Source: Symsagittifera roscoffensis
Lineage: Eukaryota; Xenacoelomorpha; Acoela; Convolutidae
Assembly: GCF_963678635.1 (NCBI RefSeq)
Contig: NC_087062.1
Coordinates: 68,974,223 to 69,038,222, forward strand
Reading direction: 5' to 3'
DNA: 64,000 bases
Positions 35,901 to 49,077 of the stretch are shown here, piece by piece (the first letter of the stretch is position 1; each line of letters opens with the position of its first letter). Made by a program: the position numbers and the translations under genes. The notes under the pieces were generated by a model. The model was given only the letters and a program-made list of their open reading frames with translations. It made no database searches and was not told the origin of the DNA.

Positions 35901-36963
35901 AGATAAAATTGAAGTCTTAGAAGTGGTACACCAAAACAATAACGACAAGATAACCAAGTAAAATCAACAACTGAAGCAACTCCTGACCCACAAGGAAACC
36001 AAAACAACAAAACCTCACACTTTCAATCAAACCACATATATTGTGATACTACAATTGACGATACTGAAAATGAAAATACACGCTAACAATTAGCATGTTT
36101 AGAATTGTTAGACCACTATCAAAACGGTTATCCCAAAAATAAAAACAATGAATCAAATACAAGTCAAAGAACAGACATAAATCATAAACCACATAATAAT
36201 GAAAATCAAGAAGAGAAAAATCATATATATCTCTCAAAATGCAACCACAAAAACGCACCCATCGAAAGAAAACAAATTGGACATCACCTCTTCTTTTAGA
36301 AACTCCAGAAAACGAAACTTTCAAAATCGAGACATAGAAATGGACTTTCAAACAATTCGCGCGCAGAGTCGATTATCATAAAAACAAATAAAAGGAAAGA
36401 GTTTCACTCACTACACCCAAACATCACATTCAAGGTACATTAAGCTACAGCACAAGGTACAAACTTACAAACTATCGAAAACTATTATTTCCAACCCACC
36501 GAAATTATGGAACGATTCAAGTCAAGCTAATTACTGAGTCAAACATAAAAAAAATCAAACTATTTAGAGAACTATTTCATTTTACAGATATTAAACAAGT
36601 ATAATAGGCATACTATTACTCACGAAGTGTATACCAACAATTAAAATTTTGAAAAGTAAATAAGAAACCAAAGATAAATAATCAAGAAAAAATAATACTT
36701 TACTAACGATCTTCCCATGGTTTATCAAACAACCACTATTTTTTCAAAAATTTATCGACATGAACCATTAGCAAGGAAAACATTAAAGCCAATAATTGGT
36801 TATGCAAATCCATTTCCGTTATCCGTTACGCCGTTGCTCCACTCCATCAAAACAACAAAAATCACAACACGCAGAAACTAAACAAGTCTGACCTTGAATC
36901 TACACCAATTCGTAACCTTTTTCAATTTTATCAATTAAATGTTCAAATGACACAATCACCTAT
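32941..36963. other. A-rich, strand-skewed stretch without recognisable genes
   Basis: The + strand is rich in A and C and poor in G and T for about 4 kb, as in plus strands of many LTR elements. It leads directly into the dead BEL/Pao 3' half at 37 kb, so part of it may be the eroded gag/RT half of that element. I could not find protease or RT motifs. Two open frames (33685-34038, 117 codons; 33878-34123) show no domain. Confidence 0.45.
34221..34302. repeat. (CAA)n microsatellite
   Basis: Imperfect CAA/ACA run broken by CAAAAA and TACAAAAA, and ending in ACATTAACAACAACAACAACA. Confidence 0.9.
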
Positions 36964-38390
36964 GTGGCTCGCCGCGTGAAACAAAGTCCAGAAAAAACTC
37001 TTACTGGAAACTGGAAGTTTATAAGGTTAGAACTCAATCATGCCAACCATTTATTACGTGGTCTTCAACCTCGAGGTTTAAATACCATAATGTTGCAACC
37101 ACCAGACTTGCTTCGACACAATGCGGAACTCTGCAATGCATATACGTCGCGCAAATAGACGAATTCAATGGTCAAAACAGCAAGTTTGAAATCATTCATC
37201 AATGTGGCAAGGTTTTTGTCTAAGACTAACCTTTTTCGAGCACCCGCAAAAGTTTTTCAACTTTAAAACTATGCCTCTTCAAAGTTTGGCCGCAAAGTAC
37301 ACATGAAAATTCTTGATAAACACTTTTTTCAAAAGTATCCAAACACAATCTCAACAGCAAGCATAGCAAGCAACCGACAAAAAAAATTGCTGCAACTATT
37401 TCACTTTTTTCACATTAACTTTCTTCGTGTTGGTGGAAGAACTAAAAGTTCTTCACTTCTTTCAGCAGAAGGCGCTCAAGGGTTTCATAAAACGTTTATT
37501 TTCAATCAAATGTCATGAAATTTCAATCAACTTTGAAAAAGAATGCTTCAGAAATTTTGATCGGCAGATGTACTAACTCTTTAGGCAATTCACTTAGATA
37601 CCGAGGACTTGACACCGCAAAATGCATTTCGGCCATACGAAAGTTCATTTCCCGTCGTGGACAACCAAGAGTCTTGTTCAGTGACAACGGTTCTAATTTT
37701 CTTAGCGCCAGGCAACAACTACGAAAGAAACCGCCACATTTAGACCGAGATTTCCTGAAACACAACCTGCTGAATCAATCTGTTGAATGACACATCAACC
37801 CTCATTCCTTTCCTCATTTTGTTGAGGCGTGGGAAAGACTCGTTTAGATTGTCAAACGAGCTCTTCTCATGAACCTTGGTTCAGCAAAACTGACATTGGA
37901 CATTTTCACTAAGATTGTTGTCGGAAGAGAAGGCTTCGCAAATTCAAGGCCACTAACCCACATACCAAGTGATATTAAAGACGAAGATACTTTAAACCCT
38001 AACCACTTCAAAATGGGGAGGCCAGCCTGCAAGTTCAATGAAATTATTACACTCAAGTCTTCGGCCTGGATGCAAGTAACACAGAGATAACAAAACTTCT
38101 GGAGCATTCTTGTTACTGGATACCTGCCAAATTTAAACTTCAGATCAAAATGGACTCAGCATGAATCTGCGTTGGAAATTGACGATATCGTCTGGTTACT
38201 TGAAGCATGGAGTCTGGCCGCCTTGCCGCGTGACAAAATTATTCGGCAGCCCCGATCGTATAGCAAGGTCATGTGAATTAAAAATCCGCTGTCAGACTTG
38301 CACATGTGTTCCCCAAACTCATTTCTGGTTAAGTTGGCCGCGAGGGTGTTCATGATTGAGCAATTTGATGACTAAATATTCCCGCAACTT
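36964..38390 (+). pseudogene. Decayed BEL/Pao retrotransposon: RNase H end, integrase, DUF5641
   Basis: Pieces of a BEL/Pao pol follow in the right order but in shifting frames with stops. About 37010-37120 matches the RNase H end (LNHANHLLRGLQP, for the family's NPAD...TRG). About 37405-37450 has LRVGGRTKSS, the usual lead-in to the integrase. At 37515-37790 there is RKFISRRGQPR and SDNGSNF with the second catalytic Asp at 37683-37685. EAWERLV with the catalytic Glu at 37833-37835 lies in the same frame beyond a TGA at 37788. A TAG follows at 37845 and then VKRALLMNLGSAKLT and LNPNHFKMGRP. From 38140 the DUF5641 words KWTQHESALEIDDIVWLLE and SFLVKLAARVF remain. It is a different lineage from the 0-6.3 kb element and is clearly inactive. 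Confidence 0.88.
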
Positions 38391-39551
38391 AAAGTAAATA
38401 ACGTGATGATGATTATTCCCGCGTTTGAGTGCAACTGTTTTTGATAGATATTGAATCAACAAGACTGTGAAAAAAAGTCAACTCGAATACAAGATTGAAA
38501 AGTTTTCCAAACAAAGGCTATTGAACCAAGGTAGCCCCCACCACCAGTAGGAAAAGGTATCGAATAAGCGAGGTACGGAGTTACACCTAACCCTTAGAAT
38601 CCGGTACAGAGGTAACCCCCAACCCCTCCTAAGAAAGAAGACTACCAATACCAGACCCCCAGTGCGGTACACTACTATCCCCCTGGCCCGGCGGCCTTCT
38701 CACGTCTTGCTTGTTCTTTTCAAACAGGTTCAAAATATCCGAGCAAAACTCCGTGCGTCAGCTTTCCATTCATTATCTCTTGACCTATGCCAATAATACC
38801 TTTCGTTGCGACCAAATGGAAAAACTCTTTTCATCAATAATTATCACGGCAAGAAGAGAAATTCATTCTAATCTCATTGCAGTAATCAAATTAAAAACTG
38901 TACCAAATAATGCTTCTGTCAACAAGTATGGCGGAAACTCGGAAAATTGGAGATTACACAACAGTGACGGTCCATTGCGTATAGGTCTCATAATGTATCC
39001 TTTTCTTAGTGTACCATTACGCATAATTTTGGTCGTTTTTGAGTTTTTGCGTGGCAATCAGTAACCGGTTCAAGCCATTACATGTTGGGGATGCGGCTGA
39101 AAGTTTATTTCTGCGTTTAGGATTTCCAAATTTTAGTTCCTAATTTTTGGTGCCTTCACGTGTAATGACGGAAAGTAAAAAGTAAACGAGTTATACTGAA
39201 AAATATGTATACTAAATGAAACGTCTGCGTAAAAAGCTGCTTCCTTTAGTCTCTGAGGAGTTTTGAGCTCTTTTTAAAAGTGGAAATATAAATTAGAATA
39301 AAAATAAGTAGTAGTTGCACTTATCTGGGAGGTTTCCGGTACCGACTTGCCAATCCGAAGTCAGAAGCTATTAAAGGTCTTACGGGTTTCATATCATAAT
39401 TTCCTTTTTCTACCATTGAGCGTACATCTTATTTTGATTAAAGTTTGCTACTTTTTCATTCTCGCTATTTTTTCATAGCATTAATCAATTGCGTACATTT
39501 TCAACTATCCCAGTTTCTCCCACGTTGTTGCTATCGTTTTTTTTTGTCGAA
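38391..39551. other. Non-coding stretch, includes a C/A-rich block
   Basis: About 38520-38700 is unusually rich in C and A (CCCCCACCACC, AACCCCCAACCCC, CCCCCTGGCCC). It could be LTR or leader remains of the dead BEL element, but no terminal repeat was found. A TTG-started 117-codon frame at 38711-39064 shows no domain. Confidence 0.35.
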
Positions 39552-39802
39552 ATGCTTAAATCATACAGCAATAAATCCAATGTTTCCAAGACATCTCTAG
39601 ATTTTGATACTGAAATTGCAGCACTGGAGCTAGCCGTCGATTTAATGCGACTAGTGATCCTTCCTCTTTCATTTACTGTCGCCCTTACGTGCAACGTGAT
39701 CATAATTCTAGCTGTTCAAAAGATGAAAATAAATAGAGCATCCAGTCTTTTCATGATTTTAGTGGCAGCGGCTGACATTTTCCAGATTTTAGGGCTGATT
39801 GG
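39552..39802 (+). CDS. Family A (rhodopsin-like) GPCR, exon with N-terminus, TM1 and TM2
   Basis: The first suitable ATG is at 39552-39554. The frame is open upstream to about 39489 but without an ATG. The short extracellular N-terminus carries two N-glycosylation sequons (NKS, NVS). TM1 is LVILPLSFTVALTCNVIIIL with the conserved Asn (N1.50) in CNV. TM2 is SLFMILVAAADIFQILGL with the conserved Asp (D2.50) in AADIF, after an intracellular loop with KMKINRAS. The frame ends in GG|GTAAGAA, a strong donor at 39803 that leaves two bases of a codon. The exon at 49941 supplies the third base in frame. A pyrimidine-rich stretch ending CCCAG near 39511 could be an upstream acceptor. Receptor class is clear from the motifs. 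The ligand cannot be inferred. Confidence 0.78.
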
Positions 39803-40751
39803 GTAAGAAAAAAATCATTGAAACATTATGAATCTCAACCCCCCCCCCCCTCATTCGCCCGCAGGGCGTCCATCCCTCATCACCAACCATAGGTCCCCCT
39901 ATGACAATATTTCATGACATACATTTTTGTCTGACCAACTCTAAAATATTTCCAAAAGCGCCTTTGGTGCCAATATATACAGGTTTTGAAGAGGAGCGCA
40001 CGCCTAAAAATGCTAAGTTTCCGTCAAAATAACCAAAAGTACCCAAAAACGGCATTTGTGACCTGTTTTTTCAAACATTGATATACGACGCAAAATTGTT
40101 TCGTTTGAGTGCTCAGGGAGCGCTCGGATAATCCATTTGATTGGCCTAAAAATTACCAATTTGATTCTACACTTCCCTCCCTTCAAGAGAAAATCCTAGA
40201 TCCGCTCCTGTTAAGAATTAGAATCAATAATTGCTAAGAATTATAATCAATAAAAAAAACTGGGAGAAAAGAGCTCCCGCGGATTTTATTTTCAAGTAAC
40301 ATTACGTATGGACCTAAAGATGCGTTTCATGAGATTTGTAGAGCAGATTTTCAATTTTAAAAAGCGTTTTTCCTATGTTAGTTTAGGTATGGCCGAAATG
40401 ATTGACTGATTACTCTCCATAACGCTCAAAAGAATTAAGTACGAGGGTGCCAAAGTCGACAAAAGGTTCAATTCAGTTATTCTGGCGGAACTGAAGAAAT
40501 TTTCCCTGGCAACTTTTTTTTATTCCTTGCTCGTGGTACAACTTTTAGGTAACTTAGTGCAAAAACATTACCTTCTTTGGGTAGCAAGAACTGCAGAAAA
40601 GGTTTGGCATCTTTGGCAGTGTCGAATTCTCAATTTTTGCACCATGTGGACTTGCTCATTGCACCGATGGCCAACATTTCACGTGAGATGACAACAGGGT
40701 AATCAGCAAAGAAGACATGAAGCTCTTTCGTAATGAACACAATGACTTCAA

Positions 40752-41302
40752 TTATATAACACCACTCGGAGGTTTTGCTAGTGAGCAGTATGTCTTATCT
40801 TTTTTCAAATATTTTCTACTCGTGTCATTTTTCAACCGGAGCGCGTTAGCCAGCAACATTCCTCCTCGTATCAGTTGCTTCACCGCGTTTAGATACTTGC
40901 GCTTTGTTAAGAGTTCCAGGTCTGGTTTATATAATTTTGAAATGGCGTCACAAGAAAAAAAAATGTACCTGCCGTGAAGCAACAAGCGCAATCCAGCCAC
41001 AAGTTTGATAGCAAAACTCATAAAAGACTTCGAAAAAAAGCAAGCATTACCACCTCTCTTGTCAAGTAATAGTGATATTCAATGAAAGAAGCACGATTCA
41101 GTTTGGTGAAAAAATTCAAGACATGAGTATACTCGCTTCTGGTAACACTCACATCCACTCCTTTTAGACTACATTTCCACATTGCTCGAAGTGAATTTAT
41201 CGAAGGAGTTGAAGTGTGAGTAGAGATAATACCCCTTTTTGTTTCGGGGAAGTGGCCTCGCTTCTCGAAATAGTTCTCCAGTGAAAACAATTTTTCTCGC
41301 AA
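40752..41302 (-). other. Two adjoining unrecognised - strand ORFs inside the intron
   Basis: A 94-codon frame (41302-41018) ends at TGA that overlaps the ATG of an 89-codon frame (41021-40752), as a single reading frame with one frameshift would look. Composition is mixed rather than low complexity, but no domain is recognised and the + strand is also open over part of it (40717-40977). It may be a decayed mobile-element fragment or chance. Confidence 0.2.
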
Positions 41303-42836
41303 AATTTAATGATACATTTTGCTAACGAAAGCTATAGGCACCAATGAAACTGCATGCAATTTTTATAGAATTTTCTGGTTTTTTTTATTTCTTGATCGTT
41401 TCGTTTTTTTTATACCGAGAATGTCAAAACCATATAGTTTCCTTCTGTTGCGGGCATGCCGAATAGTTTTTTGCCGGACTTTTCAGTTTTAAGCGTGTAG
41501 AGCTTTCACAATTTTTTAGCTACCACTGGGCTGCACTTCTTGTTTTTTTGTTAAGATTACTTTTACTATGAGCCCAACCCAGAAACTTGTTGAAACAAGC
41601 AGTCAATCGCCTTTTGGAGATCTCGTTTTTACATATCCAACAAACGGGAGCATCGTCCCCTTCCTGGTCCGGGGTACCGGTGAACGTATGGTGGTATTTT
41701 TTTTCAACAAAGATATTTTAGTCGTAAGCATTTCATGGGAGCGTAGTAGTTCCTAAATCACACTAGGGCCTCTTTCGAACTCAATTAATGCCAAGTGGTA
41801 GCTACAGAGTTGATAATTTTCAAATGTTTGGGTGCTAGTTTTCATGGATTAGGTTGCGGTACCGAATAGTGGCACGAGCTGCGACTCCAAGTGAATGTGT
41901 GGATAATTTTAGGTACAACTTGACCATTATTATGACGAAATTTTAGTCCTAATAACATAGTTTTTTATTTCTTCTCAAATTGTTTTCGGAAACACAGTTG
42001 TTGAAATTTTGCGACAAACCTCCGATTAGTGTCGATGCATATTGTGACGCACGTACTTATCAAAATCTAGTGTTACTTTGAACCATCTGTGAACAGCAGC
42101 AACTCCACATTCAGATTATAAATCATTTTGTTCGAAAATCTAAAGAAAAATAGTTAACCATCGTTGAATCTGCATAGAGTTTTAGTTAATTATCTAATGT
42201 GGTGTAGAATTTTAAGGGTATTTTAACAGGTGAGACGTTTTAGTCAGGAGGAAAGAAATGTTTCCAATAGTCACTTAGAAAACGTTTTTCAGACATATCC
42301 ATCTGACCTAATGGCATTTCGTATTCTCCAATATTTTTCGCAGTTCCATCTTCATCTAGATCGTAGTTTAAAGCAGTTTATTGAGCAACTGTTACGTTTT
42401 TAGTGTTCAAATGTGTCAGCAGAATAAAATCACGTCTGAGTGCTCAAGGTAGGTCGAGCTATGATCTTGCTCTTATTGGTCAAAAGGCTGCAAAACTGCT
42501 CTGCAGTTTCTTAATTTGATCGTTTATTCATCCGTTGCCATTAAGAAGAGAAAGAAAAAACTAGGTTGACTTTTTATTAAATCAGTTACATTCATTGATA
42601 TCCAGCTATTTCCTGAACCTGAAAGTACACAATTTTTGTTTTTTTTTTTCAGTTTTTCAGTAATGCACGGTAAGAATATTGATCATGCCCAATTCCTTAT
42701 CAAATTAAAAAAAAATTCTTTCTTTCAATGTTGGAGCGACAATTTCATCCTTAATTGCATCATGACATGAAGTGGTTACCGGTTTTTTTTCCTTTTTTGA
42801 GATTGTGTCGCCCATTTTCTTTAAACGCGCTTTCGA

Positions 42837-43073
42837 TTGGCCCAGCAGATGATGTCGTTCAATGTCATCCCAAACTGGCAGTGCATTCTTATTCAGCAGA
42901 CGTTGTCGATTGCTTTCCACAATAAGAAAGTTTCTCAGACAAAAGAAGCAATGACTATCAAAAATTCATGCGCTAGCTCAACGTGCTTTCGAGCAACCAA
43001 CAAACTCTCGAATGAGTTGAGACTGAATCGTAAGCAACTCAAGGAGGAGGCGAAGGCGAAGGCGGAGGAATGA
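42837..43073 (+). other. Unrecognised 78-codon ORF
   Basis: ATG-less start context (first codon ATG at 42837 read as MAQQ), mixed composition and a charged C-terminus from a GAGGCGAAGGCGAAGGCGGAGG repeat. The opposite strand is also open here. No domain and no splice support. Kept only because composition is less AT-biased than its surroundings. Confidence 0.12.
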
Positions 43074-44369
43074 CTTTGTATCTTTTTTGTTATTTCGTTT
43101 GAACTTTTTTGGAACTCCGGCAAATATCAGGTGTCGCAGCAGCCGTGAAGTTCAGTATTGTTGAAGTCACTAAATGAATTCCGGAGTGTTAAAGTAATTT
43201 TCTAAGATTGAAGCAAAAAACAGTTTTGAAGAAACAAAACCAAAAGCGATTTGGAGCAGAACTTACAGGCACTACAAGGATAGACATTTTTAAGCCATTG
43301 ACGGATTTCTCACTTTGCTTGAACTTTTTATTAGGTATCTTACTCTCCACAAACATATTTAATTACAGTTTTTAACCGTAATCGTCTTACTCTTGTTCAT
43401 GGTTCATGGGCAAGGGTTTCGTATCTTAAAAAACAGGTTTTTGTACAATCTAAGCTTCTGCAATTATTGAGAAAAACAACAATTTTTTCCCCAATTGTTG
43501 GTTCATATGCATATAAATTGATAAATTTTGATTACGAAAAATTTTTGGTATGATAAACTTTGATTACAAAAAAATTGTTTGCGGAAATTTTGCACTATTT
43601 ATCAAATAGTTGAAATATTAGATGGTAAAAAGCTTGAGAATTTTTTTTTTTTAGTTTGCATTTTATCGCTTATGTAGATTCGAGTTAAACACGGATTGTC
43701 TTCTGAAGACTTTTTTCAAAATCAAAGCTTTTTTATATGGATCAATTTATCGTGAAAAGTTTCAAATCAGGTTATTCAAAAAACTAAGTACTTTTTTTAT
43801 TTTTTAGCAAAAAAAATCCAGTTACACACGTACAACTTGTATTCAAAAAGGTATATAATCAAAAAGGAAACTCTGCGTTACTTTTCGTAAAAACTGGTTA
43901 GCCCCACCAGGCATAAAAAACAAAAAGAGAAGAAGCAAAAAACGTTTGGTGAAGGCAAAAAATATAGTTGGTCTCTCGACATACATTTTTCGACCCTTCT
44001 AATTTTTTTAAAAACAAAAAAACTATCTCGAAATTGTTAGTAAAAACTATTAATTTTCCTTTTCTGCTGTTAATTTCGTTCTAAGTTTTTGCTGAAAACC
44101 TTGCAGAGCAAAACTTGATTCGTCTACTAAATCAAACTCACCTCGGGAACAAAGTTTACATATAAAATTGTTGAAACGATGTTTAAATCGGTTCAGATAA
44201 ACTAAAAAGAGTTGGAAAAATTCTGCAGAATTTTAAAAGATATAAAAATTAATTTAAATCAAAAATTTTTGAAAAAATTGATACTTCAAGTTTTTTTCTG
44301 GACATATCAAGCTAAAACTGGAGGGTTCATGGATTAGCTTAAGGAGTCATTAGATCAATGGTCACTCTA

Positions 44370-44535
44370 CTATTGAAATGGCATCAGAGTAGGACATGGA
44401 CTAATCTTGAAAAGAAGAAGTAATAGCTCCCCTAAAAAATGAGTCGGGAGACATTTCTGTCTAAATATCCCTGCAAGATTTGCGCTCTGCAGTTGTCACG
44501 AACATAGCCTCCCTGATTTTCGAACAATGGGGCTG
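44370..44535. repeat. Diverged direct repeat, copy 1
   Basis: Starts TTGAAATGGCATCAG and includes GAGACATTTCTGTCT, TTTGCGCTC and CCTCCCTGATTTTCGAACAA. The same words, mutated, occur in order at 44913-45068. Confidence 0.6.
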
Positions 44536-44805
44536 ACTAGCAGTCATACGCGAGGAGAGTTTCCACGGGAGGCTGATCGAACGACGTTGTGCTGTTTTTC
44601 TCAGCTTTTTCTAATGCTGGATAGCATTCGTTAATAGTACATTTAGCGCACATTTATTTTCGTTTTCTCGCCTTAAATCGATTTCTGCAGTAGATAATTC
44701 AATACCAATGCATAATTTTCACTCCAGGCCTCGTTCTGATTGCCTTCAATTTTTTCGGGGAGCCAAGTCATTGATCTGACTTACTCTGCGTGGAGATGCT
44801 TTGTC

Positions 44806-44823
44806 TCTCTCTCTCTCTCTCTC
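44806..44823. repeat. (TC)n microsatellite
   Basis: Run of about nine TC dinucleotides followed by a T/C-rich tract to about 44842. Confidence 0.85.
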
Positions 44824-44912
44824 CTTTTCTTTCTTTTCTCTGTTGATGAAGGACTTCATTTGACCTACCTGAGTTCGTGTCAATCGACTCTTCAACTGAC
44901 TCACTCAAAAAC

Positions 44913-45068
44913 ATTGAAATGGCATCAGGGAAGGAAAATGGTTGTTCTGGTGCTGGAGTTGTAACTGTTCCCTAGACAATGAGTGGGGAGATATTTCTGT
45001 CTGAATATCCCGGCAGGGTTTGCGCTCGGCATTCATCGCGAACATAACCTTCCTGATTTTTGAACAAG
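44913..45068. repeat. Diverged direct repeat, copy 2
   Basis: Second copy of the 44370-44535 segment: TTGAAATGGCATCAG, GAGATATTTCTGTCT, TTTGCGCTC, CTTCCTGATTTTTGAACAA. A - strand frame (45123-44905, 72 codons) runs through it but the equivalent frame is closed in copy 1. Confidence 0.6.
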
Positions 45069-48000
45069 GCGATTGGCGAATCACTGAATAATTAGCTTGA
45101 ACATTTATTACAAATAATTCCAATCAGTACGTTGAAAATCAATGATTTTTTATGTCGCCGAAGACTTCAAACTCCAGCATCGGACAATCAGAAGAGTAGG
45201 GAGGTTCAATTTTTGAATGCATTTTCAAAAACGAACAGTATGGTTTTTTCAAGAAATTAAAACGAGCAGTGAGTTGCTTCACTCGGGAACAAAATAGAAA
45301 TCATTTGGAACCCTTTTGAAGAAACTTAAATGATTTCTCTGTGCAGTTTTTTTTCAGGAATTAAACGTCTTATTTTCCGCTTTAATACCGTTATTTTTGT
45401 GTTTTCTTGAGTCTTCTTTCATAAGGATCAATATACCGTGAAACAATTTAAGCCAGGTTGATCGAAAAATTAAGGCATTGCTATTTAGTTGAAATGGCAA
45501 TATCTAACCCCGCATTAAAAACCTTTGTGTTCATACTAATTTTCCGGAAAAGACCAGTTTTTTTTCAAGGGAAAAAAACCAAACTCAGTGAAAACTACCC
45601 AAATCAAGTTTACAAGATTTTTCGCAAATTGCTTTTTTTCTCTTTGAAACTTAATTAATTTTTTCCGTCAATTGAACCGTAAAAATGTCATTTCTTAGTT
45701 TTAATTTTGTGTAGAAGTTTGATGTGAACTTTGTAAAAGCTTTTTGATGACTCAACCAAGAAGCGAAGAGCTGTAAATTTTTTTGGCTTTTTCTGTTAAA
45801 AATCTGTTGCACGTAAGAATCAAAAAATTATAATTGTCGGTAAAAAAACATCTGAATAGTTAGAAAAAAGACATAATCCTCGAATGCTGGCTAAAAAAAT
45901 TTTAATTGCATGAATTTATGAAAAGTGTAAGCTACTCAACATCTGTAACTATTTTTTTAAGCGTAGCCAGTTCTTCTTCGGATATTATAATTTGCTCCTA
46001 TCTTTGAAAACTTTGGCTTCCACAATCATTTTATTTCATTCTTCAATTGAAGTTATAATTAAAATTGGAGTCATCAACGTACAAGTATTGAATTTGGTAA
46101 ATAGGGTTTCTCCAATTTCGCCAATATCTCGCTGCTGTTCCTTTGTCAACCAACCTTAAGACAATTTGCTTTTCCTCGGAATAGCTAGAATATTGGAAGT
46201 GTTCGAAATTAATTGGCTATTGCCGTTTTATAAAACCTGAAAAATCAATTTTCAATACGCGGAAAACCAAAATCAATTTTCAATTCAAGTTAATGGCTAA
46301 AAACTTTGTCTTTTCTATCAGCGTGAGCAATTCCGCTAGAACTTTTCAAGTCAAAATTTTAAATTATTTGATTCAAATTTATTAAAAAAAAACATCAAAC
46401 ACCGTTTTTTCAAAGGAGACCGTCCGTGTGAGTACTTTGTTAACCATTTGTAAGCTTTCCTATCGAGCTGTACTAGTAATTTTAAATTTACCAGGTAAAG
46501 CAGAACATAATAAATTGAATTGGTCGCTCTAATCTGAAGTTGTATTTTTTAATTCCTTAAACTAAAATTTGTTTTTTTCTTCTAACGGAATCCTTCCATG
46601 TGAAGCACAACTGATCTGTCGCTTAGCATTTTGGTAATTCAGAAATTGATGTTACATTTCCAAGGCAGCCAAAAATTTTTTTATAAACTTCATGTCTGAA
46701 TCACAAGTTGACTGAAATAGTAAAATCATGGCAAACACTAAACATTCGCTCCAGGAAATTTTCACGGACCCAATCAAGTCACCATTAGATTTGTTCAAAC
46801 TAATTAAAATGACGTATTCAAGATAATAAGAACAAACAAAAAACGAGAATATGCAGCTATAAAGTTGTTTTGTCGCTTAGGTTTTCTAACATACGTTTTT
46901 TTTACAAACGTTCTTTTTTCGTGATTTATTTCTAAATTAATGAGAGGTAATCGAAAAAAAATATATTTAATACGCCACGATTGCTGGGTTTCAAGGTATT
47001 TAACACAGAAGTAATCTTGCAGATTTTACTTAGGTTCACCTAGAGTTTGGTGAAAAGCAATTTAAAAGATTCACCAGAAAAAAATTTGTTGAAACATAGA
47101 CATTTTGATCCTTCCATGTCAACTATTATGGAGTTAAAGCCAAACAAGTAGTTGGATAATTTTCATAAGCAGTAATATTTAGATCTTCCGCAGTACCCCC
47201 TTTTTGGTTTTTAAAAAACCACCAAGTGATTTGTTGATGCATACTCAAGCACTTTTTATAAGTGCAATTGAACTCGTAACCTAACATCGAAATTTTTTCA
47301 CCTCCGAAAAGACGTGACGTAGCTTTTTTTTTCCGATTTTGAAGTTAAAATTGTTTTTACTCTTGGTAAACTCATCCTAAATTGTAAATAATCATTATCA
47401 ATATCTTCAGTAGGCCAAAATCACTCGAAAGTTTGTTTTCTTTTTTCAGAACTTCACAAAGGTATTATTATTAAAAGTCTTTTACAGTGAGTTTCAGTAC
47501 AAGCTGAAAAGACAGTTAGATGTTGCGAACAGTTAGGATACGCTGCCGAAATCAACGGCAAGTTTTTTGATTGGTTACCATAACTTCTCATTCTATTTCA
47601 CCAACAAATCTCGACAAGGTCTTTTTTTGCCCTAAAGGAATATAAGCAATTTTTTGAAAAGTATAATTAATCAGGACACGAAAAACGGATGTAGAAGGAA
47701 AGGTGTATCGTAACCTATGTTGCTAGGCTAAGCTGGTCATGATCCATTGGAATGGTCTTCTGCTATGTGTTTGGGATTTTTCATTCGTTTATATATTCCT
47801 AGGACAAGGGTCCTCAAAACGACGACCCATTTCCTAAGATTTTAGTTTACGTGCTGACACCCCCTTTGGAAAGACCACTCGTTAAGATCCGGGACGCAAA
47901 ACCATGCTACTTTTAACCAGAAGAAAAAATAGCTGTTAGGTATTGAGTTAAATCAACAGCAGAGTGGTACAAGACTAGCCAGTCACCGAGGAAGAGGCAC

Positions 48001-48877
48001 AACTTGTTCTGACCACTGAGTTATCATTGCAAAAAAAATTTCAATTATTTTCAAGCAGGTGAGGTTTTAGGATTTTCTAGAATCAAATTTTAATAAAATT
48101 TTGTCGAAATTTTAAGATTGACCAAATTGATTTTTCGAGCGCTCTGAGAAGACTATAAAAACTCTCTGTTGACAAAAAAATGCGCAGCAGACGTAATGCT
48201 TTAAAAAAAAACAGGACAAAGGCACCATTTTTTCATGGGCACTTTTTGGAGTTTGCTGTGATTCAACGTTAACATATATTGTCACCAAAAATGCCTTTAC
48301 AAAATAGTTGGTGTTGCTTGCCTAAAATTGATGTTAATAAATTATAACGAGAGGGGTACTTCAATTGGTGAGGGTTTTGAATTCCTGGGAGGGGAGGAAT
48401 ATAGAATTCCATCGGGCAAAAACCCCCATGTTCGAATCTCTAATTTCCTCTCCCTTAATGCACCCGTGTTTTCGAGCCTATGAATTGTCTGCTTTCCTGA
48501 AACAACTCATCGTACGAACAAACACAAATTTTCTGCTCTTCGCAAAATCTATTCTATGTTACGCACAAAGGTCAACCGGAGCTTCGCATCACTTGCGATG
48601 AAAAAATGTGCGGTTGAAGTTAACAGCAAAATTAAACATAAATCAAAAATTGAAAAAAAAACTCAAACACTTTTTGTCAAAAAAACATATATATAAACTG
48701 CGATAAAATGCAAACATTTCCTGATACAAAATTACCGGTACCATTAAAAGTTTTACGAAGAGCTTTCAAAACGCTAAAAAGAAACCGATCTTTCCACCGG
48801 ACCAAAGCCGACAAAAATTAGCAGACACAAAAGTCTGGAGTAATCAAAAATTTTCATTTAGACAAAACAAGACTAGG

Positions 48878-49077
48878 NNNNNNNNNNNNNNNNNNNNNNN
48901 NNNNNNNNNNNNNNNNNNNNNNNNNNNNNNNNNNNNNNNNNNNNNNNNNNNNNNNNNNNNNNNNNNNNNNNNNNNNNNNNNNNNNNNNNNNNNNNNNNNN
49001 NNNNNNNNNNNNNNNNNNNNNNNNNNNNNNNNNNNNNNNNNNNNNNNNNNNNNNNNNNNNNNNNNNNNNNNNNNNNN
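48878..49077. other. Assembly gap, 200 N
   Basis: Exactly 200 N, a length often used for gaps of unknown size. Sequence resumes inside the end of a foldback element (see 49078). Confidence 0.95.

Noticed and set aside
38711-39064. 117-codon + strand ORF as an upstream GPCR exon
   Set aside because: It begins with TTG, has no signal peptide or domain, and no good splice pair links it to 39552.
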